DNA of 64,000 nucleotides from Chamaea fasciata (lineage: Eukaryota > Chordata > Aves > Passeriformes > Sylviidae), in the NCBI GenBank assembly GCA_029207755.1, contig JARCOQ010000002.1, forward strand, positions 115,888,375 to 115,952,374, read 5' to 3'. Below the pieces are notes generated by a model. The model was not told the DNA's origin, did not search any database, and worked only from the letters and a program-made list of their open reading frames with translations. The stretch's first letter is position 1; every line of letters begins with the position of its first letter. A program made the position numbers and the translations under genes. This document shows positions 43,301-57,543 of the stretch, piece after piece.

Positions 43301-46300
43301 ACACTGAGAGTCAGGAGCAGGAGTGGTTTGCTAAAATGATGCTTCAAGCGTCAGCGTTTAGGTGATGGTAGCACGAGGGATTGCCATGGTTTGCACCCAC
43401 CCACAGCTGCATCTGTATCTATATGTGTACCTGGATCTGTACCTGTACTTGTGTCTGTCCCTGTACCAGTCACTGTACCTGTATCTGTCCCGGTACCTGT
43501 ATCTTTATCTGTCCTGTATCTTTATCTGTATAAACACAGATCAATGGGGACTGCAGAGCCCCCCAGAGCAGGCAGACCCCGCAATGCAGTCACTCTGCAC
43601 ACCTGTACCTGTCCACACACGGATAAATGAGGATTGCAGAGCCCCCCAGAGCAGGCAGACCCCGCAGTGCAGTCACTCTGCACACCTGTACCTGTCCACA
43701 CACAGGTAAATGGGGACTGCAGAGCCCCCCAGAGCAGGCAGACCCCGCAGTGCGGTGCAGTCACTCTGCACACCTGTACCTGTCCACACACAGGTAAATG
43801 GGGACTGCAGAGCCCCCCAGAGTAGGCAGACCCCGCAGTGCGGTGCAGTCACTCTGCACACCTGTACCTGTCCACACACGGATCAATGGGGACTGCAGAG
43901 CCCCCCAGAGCAGGCAGACCCCGCAGTGCAGTCACTCTGCACACCTGTACCTGTCCACACACAGGTAAATGGGGACTGCAGAGCCCCCCAGAGCAGGCAG
44001 ACCCCGCAGTGCAGTCACTCTGCACACCTGTACCTGTCCACACACGGATCAATGGGGACTGCAGAGCCCCCCAGAGCAGGCAGACCCCGCAGTGCAGTCG
44101 CTTTGCTCACTGCAGGGACTGCTTTGGCCGCGGAGCTGCCCCACCTCAGTCACCAGCTGCAGGTCGTTGACGTAGTTCTCCTCGGTGACGATGAGCTCGT
44201 GGATGTAGCCCTGCCTCTTCCTCTCCGTGGGGGTCAGCATGTCCAGCAGGTGCAGGTCTGCACACCCTGCAAAACACAACAGCACCCCGGATTTATCGCG
44301 GCTGTTTGCACACCTGTGGCAGCCACAGCAGCGCTGAACGAACAGGACCCGCTCCGGTCGCTTCGTTTTTGCCCACACGGCACAGCCCCAGCGATCTCTC
44401 AGCGGCTCCAAACATTCTATTTGACACCTTTTTTTTTTAAACTTATTAAAACAAAGGCCGTCTCTGTGTGTGAACTCTTCCCTGGGTGGCCAAGCTCAAA
44501 GTCTCCCTCACCTCCACCTGCCCTGTCCCCACGTCACCCTGCAGGCCCCCGACCCTTTGGGTTGTGTCATTCCAACCCCACGTGGATGGCAGGTAATGGA
44601 AAAGGGATGGAGAGGGGGGAAAGGCTTCATGTGGGGTGAGGAGAACGCAGAGAGATCCCAGAGGGAATTAGGGAAGAGCTGCAGTGACCTCGATGCTCCG
44701 AGGGGCACTCTGGAGTCATTCCCTCAGCTGATGGGTGCTCAGTATTCACCTTCGCCCTTCTGGTCAAAGAGATCCTGCTCAGGAAGGGCCTGCAGGGCCT
44801 CTTCACACTTCAGTTAAGAACTGCTCCTAAATATTTGAAGGGCTTTGAGCAGGACATGCAAAGGTCCCAGGAGATCCCCAGATTCCGCTGATTTCTGGGC
44901 CAAGCCAAAGGGGTGGGTTTTGCTCTCCTTCCCATTTAAAAGCCCAGGGAAACGTTGGCACTGAGAGCTCCTCTTCCATTAGTTCTGTCCTTTCCTTGTA
45001 GCAAACCTCCCTTGCACTGACCCCCTGTGGGTGGGAGGATTTTTATATCAATTCCACAATCTCAAGTTCTGTTTTCTATTCTGAATTAGAACACTTAATT
45101 CCATTCTTTCTTCCGTAGCCTGTTATTGTTCAGCCTGAGCTTAATTTAAGTTCTTCTGAGGCTGGAACACAGAATGTTTTCTTCCTTTTTTTTTTGCTAC
45201 TTTTCTGCATAAAATAAAACGCATTTCAAAAAGCAGAGCTGATTTCAAACAGGTGGAAAACGTTTGGCTCTAAAAATGATCTATTTCAACTCTTTTCATA
45301 CAATCAAAATTCGCCGGCTGAGTTCTTTCCCTCACACCTCAGCAAATTCAATATATTCCCCATGGAAACAAACTTTCCTTATGGAAACATCAGGCCCCAT
45401 GAAACTCTTTCAGTTCTTCGCATATAAAGTTAATGCTTGGGGAGTATTTCCTGCATTTTTAGCATCCTGAATGGAGCTCAGACAATGCCACTGGGAAAGT
45501 CCAGATGTACCACCGTTAGTTCCAGGGAATACCAGCAACATCTGCTTTAACTGATCTGTGCTCCTGCAAGGGGAATGATGGATTTGACTTGAAAAAAACA
45601 AAAAAAAAAATCACAAACCAAAACACGAAGAAAGGAAAGGAAAGGAAAGGAAAGGAAAGGAAAGGAAAGGAAAGGAAAGGAAAGGAAAGGAAAGGAAAGG
45701 AAAGGAAAGGAAAGGAAAGGAAAGGAAAGGAAAGGAAAGGAAAGGAAAGGAAAGGAAAGGAAAGGAAAGGAAAGGAAAGGAAAGGAAAGGAAAGGAAAGG
45801 AAAGGAAAGGAAAGGAAAGGAAAGGAAAGGAAAGGAAAGGAAAGGAAAGGAAAGGAAAGGAAAGGAAAGGAAAGGAAAGGAAAGGAAAGGAAAGGAAAGG
45901 AAAGGAAAGGAAGAGAAAAAAAAAAATCCACCCCAACCAAACCCAAACAAAACCAAATGAAACAAACCCAGAAAAGGAGACACAGTCAAGGTTGTTTCCT
46001 CTCTGACTCTGAAGCCGGGAGGGGTCAGGCTGGGAGCAGAGTTAACACTGCTAAGGCTCCCTTGAGACACAGGATGCCACAGCCCTTTACAAATGTGCAA
46101 CTGAAACTTTGCTTGGAATAAAAAGCAGATCTGGAGAAACATCAACTTGACGCTACTGAATTTTGGCCCCTTCCAAAAGCCAGAAGTTTCATCTGTGCTG
46201 TATAAACGCCTGATTTCGGAGCAGTTCCTTCGGTACCAAGTAAAGCACAGGTCGAAGAAACAGCCCCAGTTCTGCCAGTGCTTCATTAGGAGAGAACCAA

Positions 46301-49300
46301 GTGTTTCAATTACTTTTCCTTGGGGAAGTTCTCGTTCAATGATGTGACGACCTTGGCCTGAAGGTGATTTCCAAGCACCAACCCCTCGGAAAGAGCTCTG
46401 ACATCTTGAATAATGAACCATTTTAGTGGCTCCCTTGGCAGCCAGCTGGGGTCTGAAAGGGCTGCTCGGAACCGTGACAAACACTCTGCTTTGGGATATG
46501 AAATATTCGGGGAAAAAAAAGCCCAAATCTGAGCAGAACATCCCAGAGGGATTCTCCTGGTAGGGGATTTTCTTTGTGAGGAGCACAGGTACAGAGATCT
46601 CTCTTGTCTTTGTATCAAGAACACTGAAGAAGAACTGGAATCCTTTCCAAGTGGGAATGTCTGGCTCATTGTTCATGGATGCCAAAGAACTTTGGTGAAC
46701 TGAATTCCACTGATCACAGAATCATGGAATGGTTTGGGAAGGACCTCAAAGCCCATCCAGTGTCCCCCCTGCCATGGCAGGGACACCTCCCACTGTCCCA
46801 GGCTGCTCCAGACAATTCTCTGCTTTAATCCAGTAAAGCCAGGAAAGGACAGGGAAAGGACAATAATTAACGTGGTTTGTTCTCAGGAGAGCGAATCCAT
46901 GAGTTTTGCCATTCTGCCTGGACTGGGAGCACCAACAGACAAATGTTGTAACTGCAAACCTGGGCCTTGACCTCCCAGCACCACAGTCCCTGCAGATTAA
47001 TGGGCTCCAGAAATGCAAAAAAAAAAAAAAAAAAAAAATTATTTCAAATCTCTTTATACAGAGTAAAGATGTTGTTCCTCTTCCTTCCAAAGTCAGCCCT
47101 GCAGAGCTGGGTGTCCCAAGATAAACACTGAGCCTAAAACAGGATGCTGCTTTTTGGGAAGGGAGGTTCTGCTGTGGAAACCACTGGTCCACATTCATGG
47201 ACACAGCTGCTGATTCCTTTTCATCTGGGGAGCTTTCCTAAGCACTGCCACTGCCAGATTTCCCTGGAAGCCTCGAGCTGGCCCAGCCTGTAGCAACAAG
47301 GTCACAGGAGACAGGAATCTCCCCTGTTAGAGGGAACCAGGAGCAGGCAAAGATGCTGTCACAGTTTTTCCTCCAAATCCCTAAGGAGAAGGGAACAGCA
47401 CACCAGGAGAGCACCCCTTCACTCAGGGAAATTATTCCTAGAGGAGGAAAAGCCCTCCCAGCCCAGGGAGCCCCACCATGTCCCCAGCCCGGAGCTCTGA
47501 GTGCCACCTCCAGGTGACACCTGCAGGGACGGGCACTCCAAAGCTCCCTGGGCAGCCCCTGCCAAGGCCTGAGCACCCTTTCCATGGGGAAATTCCTGCT
47601 GCTGGCCAAGCTGAGCCTCCCCTGGGCCAGCCCGAGGCCGTTCCCTCTCCTCCTGTCCCTGTTCCCTGGGAGCAGAGCCCGACCCCCCCGGCTGTCCCCT
47701 CCTGGCAGGGACTTGTGCAGAGCCACCAGGTCCCCCCTGAGCCTCCTTTTCTCCAGGCTCAGCCCCTTGCCCAGCTCCCTCAGCCCCTCCTGGGGCTCCA
47801 GCCCCTTCCCCAGCTCCCTGCCCTGCCCTGGACACGCTCCAGCCCCTCCAGGGCTCTCCTGCAGGAGCCACAACTGGACACAGCCCTCGAGGGGCCTCAG
47901 CAGTGCTGAGTTCTTTAAATCACAGCATTTCAACACTCAACTTTCTTAGCACCTCTTTCCGATGCAGCCAATTCCCCTGAAATCTCCTGGGATGGACCCT
48001 CCGCTCAGAGGCCATGGCAGGCTTTTGGTGAGCACATTGGGGTCAAGCAGACCTCTCCATCTCCAGCATCTGCAATGCCCACTGCCATTTCTCAGCTATC
48101 TCCAGTGATTTCGGCACGTTTGGAATTTCTCGCACGTTTGGAATTTCTCAAGCAGACCAGTGTGTCCCGTTTTGCTGTTAGAGCAGAGCCTTTCCCTCCG
48201 AGGTGCAGGGAAAGGAGCTGCAAACAAGCCTGGGCACTCCCACTGGGGAAACTTGAAGCATTATTTAGTGGCCCTCTCCGGAAGCGTTCAGAGAAGGTGT
48301 GGATGTGGCACCTGAGCACTGCTGGTGCCTCCAGCCTCAACCATCCCACGAGGCGCTGATTCTTACCAATCCCTTTCCAGAGGCTGCCTGGGCACAGTAA
48401 AATCCTACCTGCTGAGGGCAGGAATGCACCCCAAAATGTAAATCACAGAGTTAAGCAAGCCCTGGGATGGTTCAGAACGCATCAGGAAACTAAAGCTCGC
48501 CTCTGGATTGCCTGTCTGAGCCCCTGGGCACTCAGGGCGCAGAAGCAGCAGCCACGGGTCCAAGCAGAAGGAACTGCACAGCCCCACTTCACAGGGAAGC
48601 AATCCCACAAATAAAGGTGCTGTGCAGACACTTCACTTGGAACCAGGGATGTGGGGAGCAAAGGCAGGATTTTTAAATGTTCCAACCTTTTCTCAAACGA
48701 CGTTCTGTTATTTTTTCCCTTTCACCTGGCAGAGGGACAGCTCTGATCTTTGATCCTGCCACGGGGACAGCAGGCAGGGAGGGATTGAGGGGGGATTGTA
48801 GGGCGAGGCTCTTCCCCCAGAGGGTGCCGGGCACTGCCCAGGCTCCCCAGGGAATGGGCACGGCCCCGAGGCTGCCAGAGCTCCAGGAGCCTTTGGACAG
48901 CGCTGCCAGGGATGCCCGGGGGGGATTGTTGGGGAGTCTGGGCAGGGACAGGGTGGGACTGGATGATCCTGTGCATCCCTACAGCTCAGTTCAGGTGCTT
49001 TGCTCATTAAAAAGTCCCCAGGTGGGCAGTGAAGTCTTGGTGAAACACATTTTCATTTTTAACTGCACCAGGACGATGCCCTGACACCGTGTTTAGCTAA
49101 GGAGCACGTCCTTACCCCGTTGCCTGTGTCAATTCAAGTCACGCAGTAATATTTGGGGTATATTGTTCCTGAATCTACTGAAGTTGTCTAAAATGAAGTT
49201 TAGAAAAGAGTCATTTGTCATCTGAATTTACTGCACAGAAGTTGCTATTCAACAAGTTAAACGGCTGGAGTCAATATCCACAAAGAGCTAGAAAGTGCTT

Positions 49301-52300
49301 AAAAAACCAGAGAGCAAACCCAGAATTTCAGTCATTTTGGTTGTGGGAATTAAATGTGCTCAGTGAGCTCATGGGGCCAGAAAGTGAAGCCAGTAAAGCT
49401 CCAAAAGAATCGAGGTATAAATAAAACTGATCCTGAATATAAAGCAAAATGTTCTCGACAAATCCACATTTCAGACTTAGAGTTGTCTTGGACAGGTTTC
49501 GAGGATTGAAAAGAACGAATTCTTGTAAGAACGTCCATGGGAATTCTTTGTCAGCAGTTGAATACAGAGGGAACTCCCACCAACAGCAAAACCAGTGAAG
49601 AATAAAATCCAGCAGCACCTGGAATTCCAGTCTCCTCTCCACCCCTCAAGTGACAATTCCTGTGCAACAGGAAAAGGCACCTGGCACAAGGACGTGAAGA
49701 TAAAGAACCAATTCACAGAATCCCAGGATGGTTTGGGTGGGAGGGGATTTTAAGGATCAGCCAGTGCCCTGGGCAGGGACACCTCCCACTGTCCCCAATG
49801 TCCAACCTGGCCTTGGGCATTCCAGGGATCCCACAGCTGCTCTGGGCACTCACTGCCATCCTCCCTTTCTCAGCTATGTATTTATCTATATTTATATCCA
49901 TAAAGACAAGAAAAGCAATCACTGCAATGCCTTGTTCCCTGCAGCTCAGGGAGAATCCCTGAGGAGGAGGAGGAGGATGAAACACGCCCTGCTGAGCTAC
50001 CAGAGCACCCTTAGGGACTCATGGAGGAAATCAACATTACAGGGATTGCAACATCTGTCCCTGAAGCCACAGGGGAGTGCCTTTGGGACTCTGTACACGA
50101 GATTTATTCTGCTCCTCTGCCTGAGGACTCCTGGCACAAGCAGTGCCCCGTGCGTGTTCAGCTTGGCCAGCAGCAGGAATTTCCCCATGGAAAGGGTGCT
50201 CACATCTTGGCAAGAGCTGCCCAGGGATGTCTGGAGCGTGCCCGTCCCTGGAGGTGGCACTCAGAGCTCTTGGGCTGGGGACAAGGTGGGCACAGCTGGG
50301 ACTGCCTGGGCTGGGAGGGCTTTTCCAACCTCAGGGATTCCCGGAGAGTCACAGAGGGACAACTCCAGCCTGTTCCTCCCAGGTCACTGCAAAGCTGCCC
50401 CCAGGAGCTTCCAGGACTGAGGGATTTTGAAAGGCTCCAGTCTCAGCCCCTGGAAGACACGGAGAACCTCCACCCTGCAGGGCTCTGCAGGAGCTTCGTT
50501 TTTCTTCTCACTCGATGTAAAGAGATTGGGAAAAGCAGCACCTGAATCCCCTACAGCTGAAGCATTGCAAATATTTCCCTGCAGATTCAATTTTCAGTTC
50601 TGCCCTCAAGTCCCAGGACTCACAATGTCCCTAAGGGGCCAGGGCTTTTAGTTGAGTCAGTTTACCAACCCAGCAGCTCAGGATGGGAAAAGAGAGAGAT
50701 GCTCTTGTTCAAGTATCAGTTAATGCGCAAAATATTGACAGAGTGGAGTCAAACCTGGCTCCATCCCCTCAGAAAGCCCTGAAAATCACAAGTGGGATGT
50801 GCTGTTCCATTTCTGCCCTTGTCAGCAAATGGCCAGGATGGAGAAGAATTCTTTTTTACGGTAAAAATGAACGATGTATTACTATTTAAATACTGTGCTA
50901 AAAAGAAGGAAAATCTGTACACTTGTGCTTATTTTCAGACTTGAGCAACACATCCCAAATCCAGGTAAACCCATGGCAAATCAAGAAAGAATACTTCATT
51001 TCTCTATTAAAAAAAAAAAAAAAATCAAAATGCACGGATTGGGACCATGTAGAAACCCTGGGGAGGGAATCAGAGAATCCCAGAACATCCTGAGCTGGGA
51101 AGGACCCACCAGGAGTCCAAGGATTCCCTCCCCCCCCAAAGCCAGAGGGGCAAAAGGCTGCAGATAACAACGATGGATCTGAGTAATTAGAGTGAAACAA
51201 CGTTCCAAGAACCCCGAGAAGTGTCACCGTGAGGGGCAAAGGGCTCCAGGCTGTGCTGCTGGCACACCCCTGGGTGCTCTCACAGCCCCTGGCGAGCCCG
51301 GTGTGACCCAGCAACGAGACAACAAACACGTGTCGGCCTCTTTTGTACGAAGGATTTAATTCTCTATACATGGAAACTAATTGGAAAGGCTGTATTACAG
51401 TTGTTAAAGCTGCAGGTTTTCTTTATATATTTATATAATTTACATTCATAGTGATGAAAATACTGAAGTGCAACTGAGTAAGGAGCTTCGCTTGTCCTTT
51501 GCACCGCAGGACGGGTCGGGAGCAGGGAGCTGGGCTGGGAGGGCTACAGGCTGCCAGCAGGAGCTCGGGGACAGGGGGACACATAACCAGGACGTAACTG
51601 AGTGGTAAATCATTAGTAGCAGGGCTCTGTTGTGCTCGTTGGGAGGAGGGCACTGCCAGCACCAGGCATTTCAGCAAAGAGCCGGGCACTAACGCTACAG
51701 AGACGGGCACGGCTCGGCTATAGCGCAGCTACAACTCCACTGAAAGCTCCATTTCATATTAATTTGTATAAATTCCACAGTCTAGTTTTTTTTTTTTAAA
51801 AAAAAAAATATGTAAACATTGGAAATTAATTGCGGGGAGAGAGTTCTATACATTCGTTCTTGTCAGGAAAACGACTCGTTCAGAACGTGTTGTTCCACGG
51901 AAAGCACAAGTGAGGAGCCCCAGTGGCCGGGGTGGAAGGAATTGTGCCACCCCCAGGAGGGAACGTCCCGCCCATGTGTGCCCCTGGAATGTGACAAAGC
52001 CAGGGACACCACGCACACCAGGCTGTTTGCAGCTAAATAATGTGCAAAATCAAATGAACAGGGCTGGGTGAAACAGCACTCCAGGTTTGCCTCTGGCACG
52101 GGAGGAGGGCATTTCCCCTCTCCACAAGGGGGTTACACACTCAACAACAACACCTGTTACAAACAGTAACTACAACGAAATACCTGGAACTGGGCACATT
52201 TAAACTTCCTGAAACTGATTTTAACGCCTTCTGTTCTTTTGTAATTTAAAAAAAAAAAAAAAAAAGGAAATTAAAATAATAATTAAAAAAAAAAAGAGAC

Positions 52301-55300
52301 ATATTGACAACACTGGACAAGTGAACAATAAAAAAGAAAGATACATAAAGTCTCCAATTCATGGACATTTGGAACAATTTTAATAGCACATGCAGCATTC
52401 CTTGATAGTGGGTCTTTTTGCACAAACAAAATTGCAATGAAGAAAATTTAATTTATGCTTTTCCTTTTAAAAGGCTAAAATATATCTTTAAAAAATAGAT
52501 TTTAAAACTACCAAAAGCACCTGTGCAAAGGTGGAAAAATTAGTTTGGTAACAATGAAAGCCACAAAAGGACCCACTATCCTCTGATTTATTTTTTTTTT
52601 GTGTGTGTGTGTTTTTGTTTTGTTTTTTTTTGTTTTGTTTTGAATCAAGTTTAATTTTGTTGGTAATTGACTCAACCATTGCGATTCCATGCAACTAAAT
52701 GTCAAATGAGGTAAAACTGCTGTGCAGTGTGTTCTTGACTCAGAAGGCAGTAGGTGATCATGCTGGAAGCCACATGATCAAGGCTGCATCTCCCATCATC
52801 CCTCTGGGCACTGCTATGGGATAGTGGGTCTCTTTGAGGACTTTCAAGCCTGAGTGGGGGATGGACAACATATGATTCCTAGAAAAAGGAGGAAAACAAC
52901 ACATAAGCAAAACAAAAACAATGAGCAAATTCAAGCTAGGGCAATGAGGCAGGCATGGCGAGGCATGGAGCAAAACTGATGGGCTGCTGGTGGTGGTGGG
53001 AGGGTGGCGGGGCTGGGAGGGGAATGGGAACAAAACCAACCAAAGACAAAGGGGTGGAGGGGCCAGAAGGTCTTTTCCAGGAGGCCGGGGGGCTGCGCGG
53101 GGGCTGCGCGGGGCCCGGCAGCGCTGCGCGTTCCACCTGCGCCCGGCCGCGCCCGCGCACACTCACACTGCTGGCTCGGGTCCGTGTCCGTGGTCAGCTT
53201 CACGTAGTTGGAGGGGAAGAGCCCCACGTGGCCGTTCACCTCCCCCTTCCACCAGTCGGGGTCTTCCCTGTTGAGCACGGTGATGATCTGCCCTTTGTTG
53301 AAGGCCAGCTCGTCGTCGTTCTGCGCGTTGTAGTCGTACATGCCGATCACCTGGCACACTGTAAGGGACGGGGGTCACCGGGAGGGGGGGGCTGATGACA
53401 CCTTGCCCCCGCCCAGGGTATCCCAGCGCATCCCTGATCTATCCCTGCCCTGCACTGACAGCCCAGACCCCAGCCTGGGCATCCCCTGGCAGCTCCTGGA
53501 GCTCTGGCAGCCTCGGGGGCAAGAAGAGCCTTGCCCTAAAATCCGCCCTCAGTCCCTCCTGGCTCACGTGCAGAGGGGCACCTCTGGACATTGCCCATGG
53601 CTCAGGACAGCTCCAGGACCCTGCAGCGACCAGAGCCCATCCTGGGGCTCAGCTCAGACCCCCCAAACTGACTCCAGGGGTTTAAAAACCCCAAACGGTT
53701 TCATGGAATCCCAAAGAGTTTCACGGAATCCCAGCAGGGCTTGGGTCACAAGGGACCTGAAAGGTCATTCAGTGCCACCCCTGCCACGGACAGGGACATC
53801 TTCCACTGTCTCAGGGTGTTCCAGCCTGGCCTGGAACCCTCTCACCAGGACTGGTCAGCAGACAGGAAAATCTGGGACACATTTGAACGTCCACTATTGG
53901 AAGCTGCATAATCCCCAAAAAAGAAAAGCCAGTGCTGATGTCCTTGTTGTCCCAGTGAGGTTTTCAAAACACAAAAACCATGGAAAATAAGAGAGAAGAT
54001 TAACAGAACTGGACAAAAAGCAGCCCAGGTCATCCAGGCTGCTCTGCTGGCCCCCCCGGACTGGTTCCAGCAGGGATTTTCTATTTCCTTGCAGAGGAGC
54101 TCATCCAGTCTCAGGATACAGCTGGTTCTGCTCACTTCGGACAAGGCAGTTCCCTGAATTCCCCGAAGCAGCAGGACTGTTTAGCTAAATAAATCATCCC
54201 CTCGACGTCTCTGCTGTTTTCTCTTTGCCAGGCCACAGGGCTTCTGCTTTTTCCCACCAGACATCAGACTTGCATTAATGAGCCTTGCTGGCAGCTTCTC
54301 TCCAGTGAATTAATCCTAAAATTGGCTATGATTTTCCTAATAAATAAGCCAGCAACTTAGTTCAATTTGCCAAACAGCTCCCCTCTTTTTTTTTTTTCTT
54401 TTTAAATTACAGTTTAATTAAGATTTTGATCTTCTGCAGCAGGCAATGCAAAAAGTGCTGAAATATTTTATTCTGTAAAATTTACCATGCGGGGGAAGTC
54501 CCAGATTGTCAAACCTGGAATGATTTCAAAAATATATTTTAAAAAATCTCATCGTATTTCCTCGTAAAAGGCCGTGTCTCAATGCTGAGTTTCCGTTCTA
54601 AACCTGAATTCCACGAAGCTTTAGAGAAGGCGTTTTCTGGATCTTTAGAACAACCACCCAGAGGGGCCAGTCAGCACCAGCTCCGCAAACACAGGATCAC
54701 GGGATGGCATCTGGGAAGGCCCTTCCAGCCCAGCCATGCTGTGATTCCATGGCAATGTTCATGTTCTGTGGCTCCTGCGTCCTCTCCTAAAGCCTGAGGA
54801 GCAGGAGGGAAGCTCCCTCCCCATGGGGGGATTGTCCCACGTCACCTCAGGACCAAGGGGGGTTCTGCAGGATGCAGCCCTGGATCCTCCTGAGCCTCTC
54901 CAGCCCCTGCTCCGGTCAGGGATGGGATGGGATGGGATGGGATATGCAGGAGCACCGCAGAGATCTTGGCCCTCTGTGCAAGGATGGGATGGAATGGGGG
55001 ATGGTGGAACATGCCAGAGTTCCTGTTCCACGGTCAGTGCAGGGATGGGATGGGATGGGATGGGATGGGATGGGGATGAGAATAGGGACTGGGATGGGAT
55101 GGGATGGGATGGGATGGGATGGGATGGGATGGGATGAAGATGGGATGGGATGAAGATGGGATGGGATGAAGATGGGATGGGATGAAGATGGGATGGGATG
55201 GGATGAAGATGGGATGGGATGGAGGTGGGATGGGATGAAGATGGGATGGGATGAAGGTGGGATGGGATGAAGATGGGATGAAGATGGGATGAAGATGGGA

Positions 55301-57508
55301 TGAAGATGGGATGGGATGAAGATGGGATGAAGATGGGATGGGATGAAGGTGGGATGAAGATGGGATGAAGATGGGATGGGATGAAGATGGGACGGTTTGG
55401 GGGACGCAGGAACACCCCAAAGGCTCCGGAGCACCCCACCCTCCCCGCTGCAGGCCCAGCCCAGGCCCAGGAGCCCGGGAAGGGGTGGCAGGGGCAGGCA
55501 GGGCTCACCTGAGGGTGCTGCAGGCCTGGGCAGCTCGGTGGGCGTGCTCTTGCTGGTGCCAGGGCTCAGCAGTTTGACGTAGTTGGCCGGGAACCAGCCG
55601 ATCTGGCGCTTCTTGCCCCGCGCCTGCGGAGACACGGCACAGACACCCTCACCCAGGGCTGGGGCAGCCAGGGCACCACGAGCTCAGCCAGCAGCCCAGC
55701 TCAGGGGGGGAAAACGCATTTCCTGGGGAAAAGCTCAGCTGTTTTGTGCCACTAGTTGAATATTAGAATATCAACGTATTAATTTTTCTAATTGAAAGCT
55801 TGTTCGTGAGGGAAAGAGTGATATTTAAGTAGATTCCTCAGACTGTGACAGTTTAAACTGTCACAGTTTATAGAGAGATTAAGAATCTAAATGTCCTCTT
55901 TTCTTTCACAAAAACATATCCAAGCTTCTCAATGCCTCGTGTCACCAAAGCAGGAAACCTCATCCTGTTATTCCCCCAAATCCATTGTCCAGTGCAAATC
56001 AAATCCACAAAAACTCCTTACAGTAAGAAAGGTTCTTCCAGAACTTTGAATCCCAGCTTCCAACTCTATATCAAGAGTGATTTTAACAGTTTATTCTCTG
56101 TTTATGCTAAAATAAGGCCGGTATTTTGGACAAGGAGAATTTTGCCTCTTAAAAACAAATTGTTCACTTTGGTGGGGGGGGAAAAAAAGTCAATTAAAGG
56201 ATTTACTATTCTTGAACCACTTTCTTCCCTGTCTAAATCTTTACTAAAAAAGAAAGCACTTGATCTAAAGTCTATTTAGATCATTTAAAATATTTTTGAA
56301 CATTGCATTAAACCAGCAATGTAATGCTTAAAACATTTGCCTTCACTCTGACCCCCAGGCGTGGAACAGGAGAATAAAAAAGAGCAGTCAGGGATTGCTA
56401 ACAAAATAAAACCCAACTGTAAAACCACGTGGAAGACATTAAAGTATCTAAACTTACATAGGAGAGCTTACACAATCAAAATTTAATTGTTTCAGCTGCT
56501 CAGTGATAACTGTGGCAGCTCTTGCCCAGGGAAGTTTCTGTCTTAAAATACGTTTAACGGAGACTCTTTAAAGCTAAAAGTTACTAACGGCATCAAGGTG
56601 AGTGAGAGAAAACCCCAAAGGAATCCTGGAAGAGGATTTCTCCACAAAAGATGAAAAAAAAAAAACTCCCCCCAGGAGAGGCAAAAAGGGCAGGTACGAC
56701 GTGTTAAAAACACCTGAACGGGTCTGAGATCTGCACTGCCCAAATAAACCAACGGCACTGTTCCGTCTCAAATTTCCTGCTAAAAACCCCCAAACCAAAC
56801 AGAACCTCCTTCAGGGGGCCCAAACTGTCAAGTTCTGCTCTCAGAAACACCCGGGAGGATCCAAAGCAGGCGAAGCAAGCCCCGAACTGCCCTCCTTGCT
56901 GAGCTCCTGCTGCTCTTCTCCCTCCCAGGTTATCCCAAACCCATGGCAAGGGGTGGGGGCTGTTCTTGGAAAGGTGGGGGGTTTTTTTGGGGGAACTTTG
57001 TCAAGTTTATTTCTCATTGACACATTCAGCATTTTGAACCCCTAAAAAACAACTCTTTTTTTTTTTTTTAAATGGAATTTTACTAGGAAAAAAAAAAAAA
57101 AAGGAACTAACTTGGAGCTCTCCTTCCCACCAACCACCTGGATTCTTCTTTCTGATGAGAATCAACTGGCCAGGAGCAAGAGTCAGCTGTTCTGGGCCTG
57201 TTGCTGTGTAAGAGGCAATAACTTGGGCAATTTCTGTTGAAGCAGAGGAGGAAAGAAAAGGTTAATTTGAAAAAATTCCAGCACATTTTATCCAACATTA
57301 ATTCTGTCCTAACGCTGTGTCATTTCTTTCCAGGAAACTGTTATGGATTTCTGTATTTCCAGGGATACGTGTGGTAATTGTGATGTAAATGAGAGGTTCG
57401 GAGCACTACAGGGATAAATAAGTAACAAACCAGAGGTGCAGCAGCTCTGGGATCAAAAAAGGTTTGAAATAGAGAATGACAGAGATGAAAAATGTTTGAA
57501 ATAGAGAC

Positions 57509-57543
<35 letters not shown>

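Noticed and set aside
43710..44639. 309-codon + strand ORF
   Set aside because: Crosses the 83-bp array and then runs antisense through a verified ITSN1 exon.
45516..46685. 389-codon - strand ORF
   Set aside because: Mostly Phe-Leu-Ser-Phe-Pro from the CTTTC array, inside an ITSN1 intron.
54759..55635. ORFs of over 200 codons rich in Ser-His-Pro-Ile
   Set aside because: Product of the GGGAT satellite; only 55509-55623 is coding, in the ITSN1 frame.
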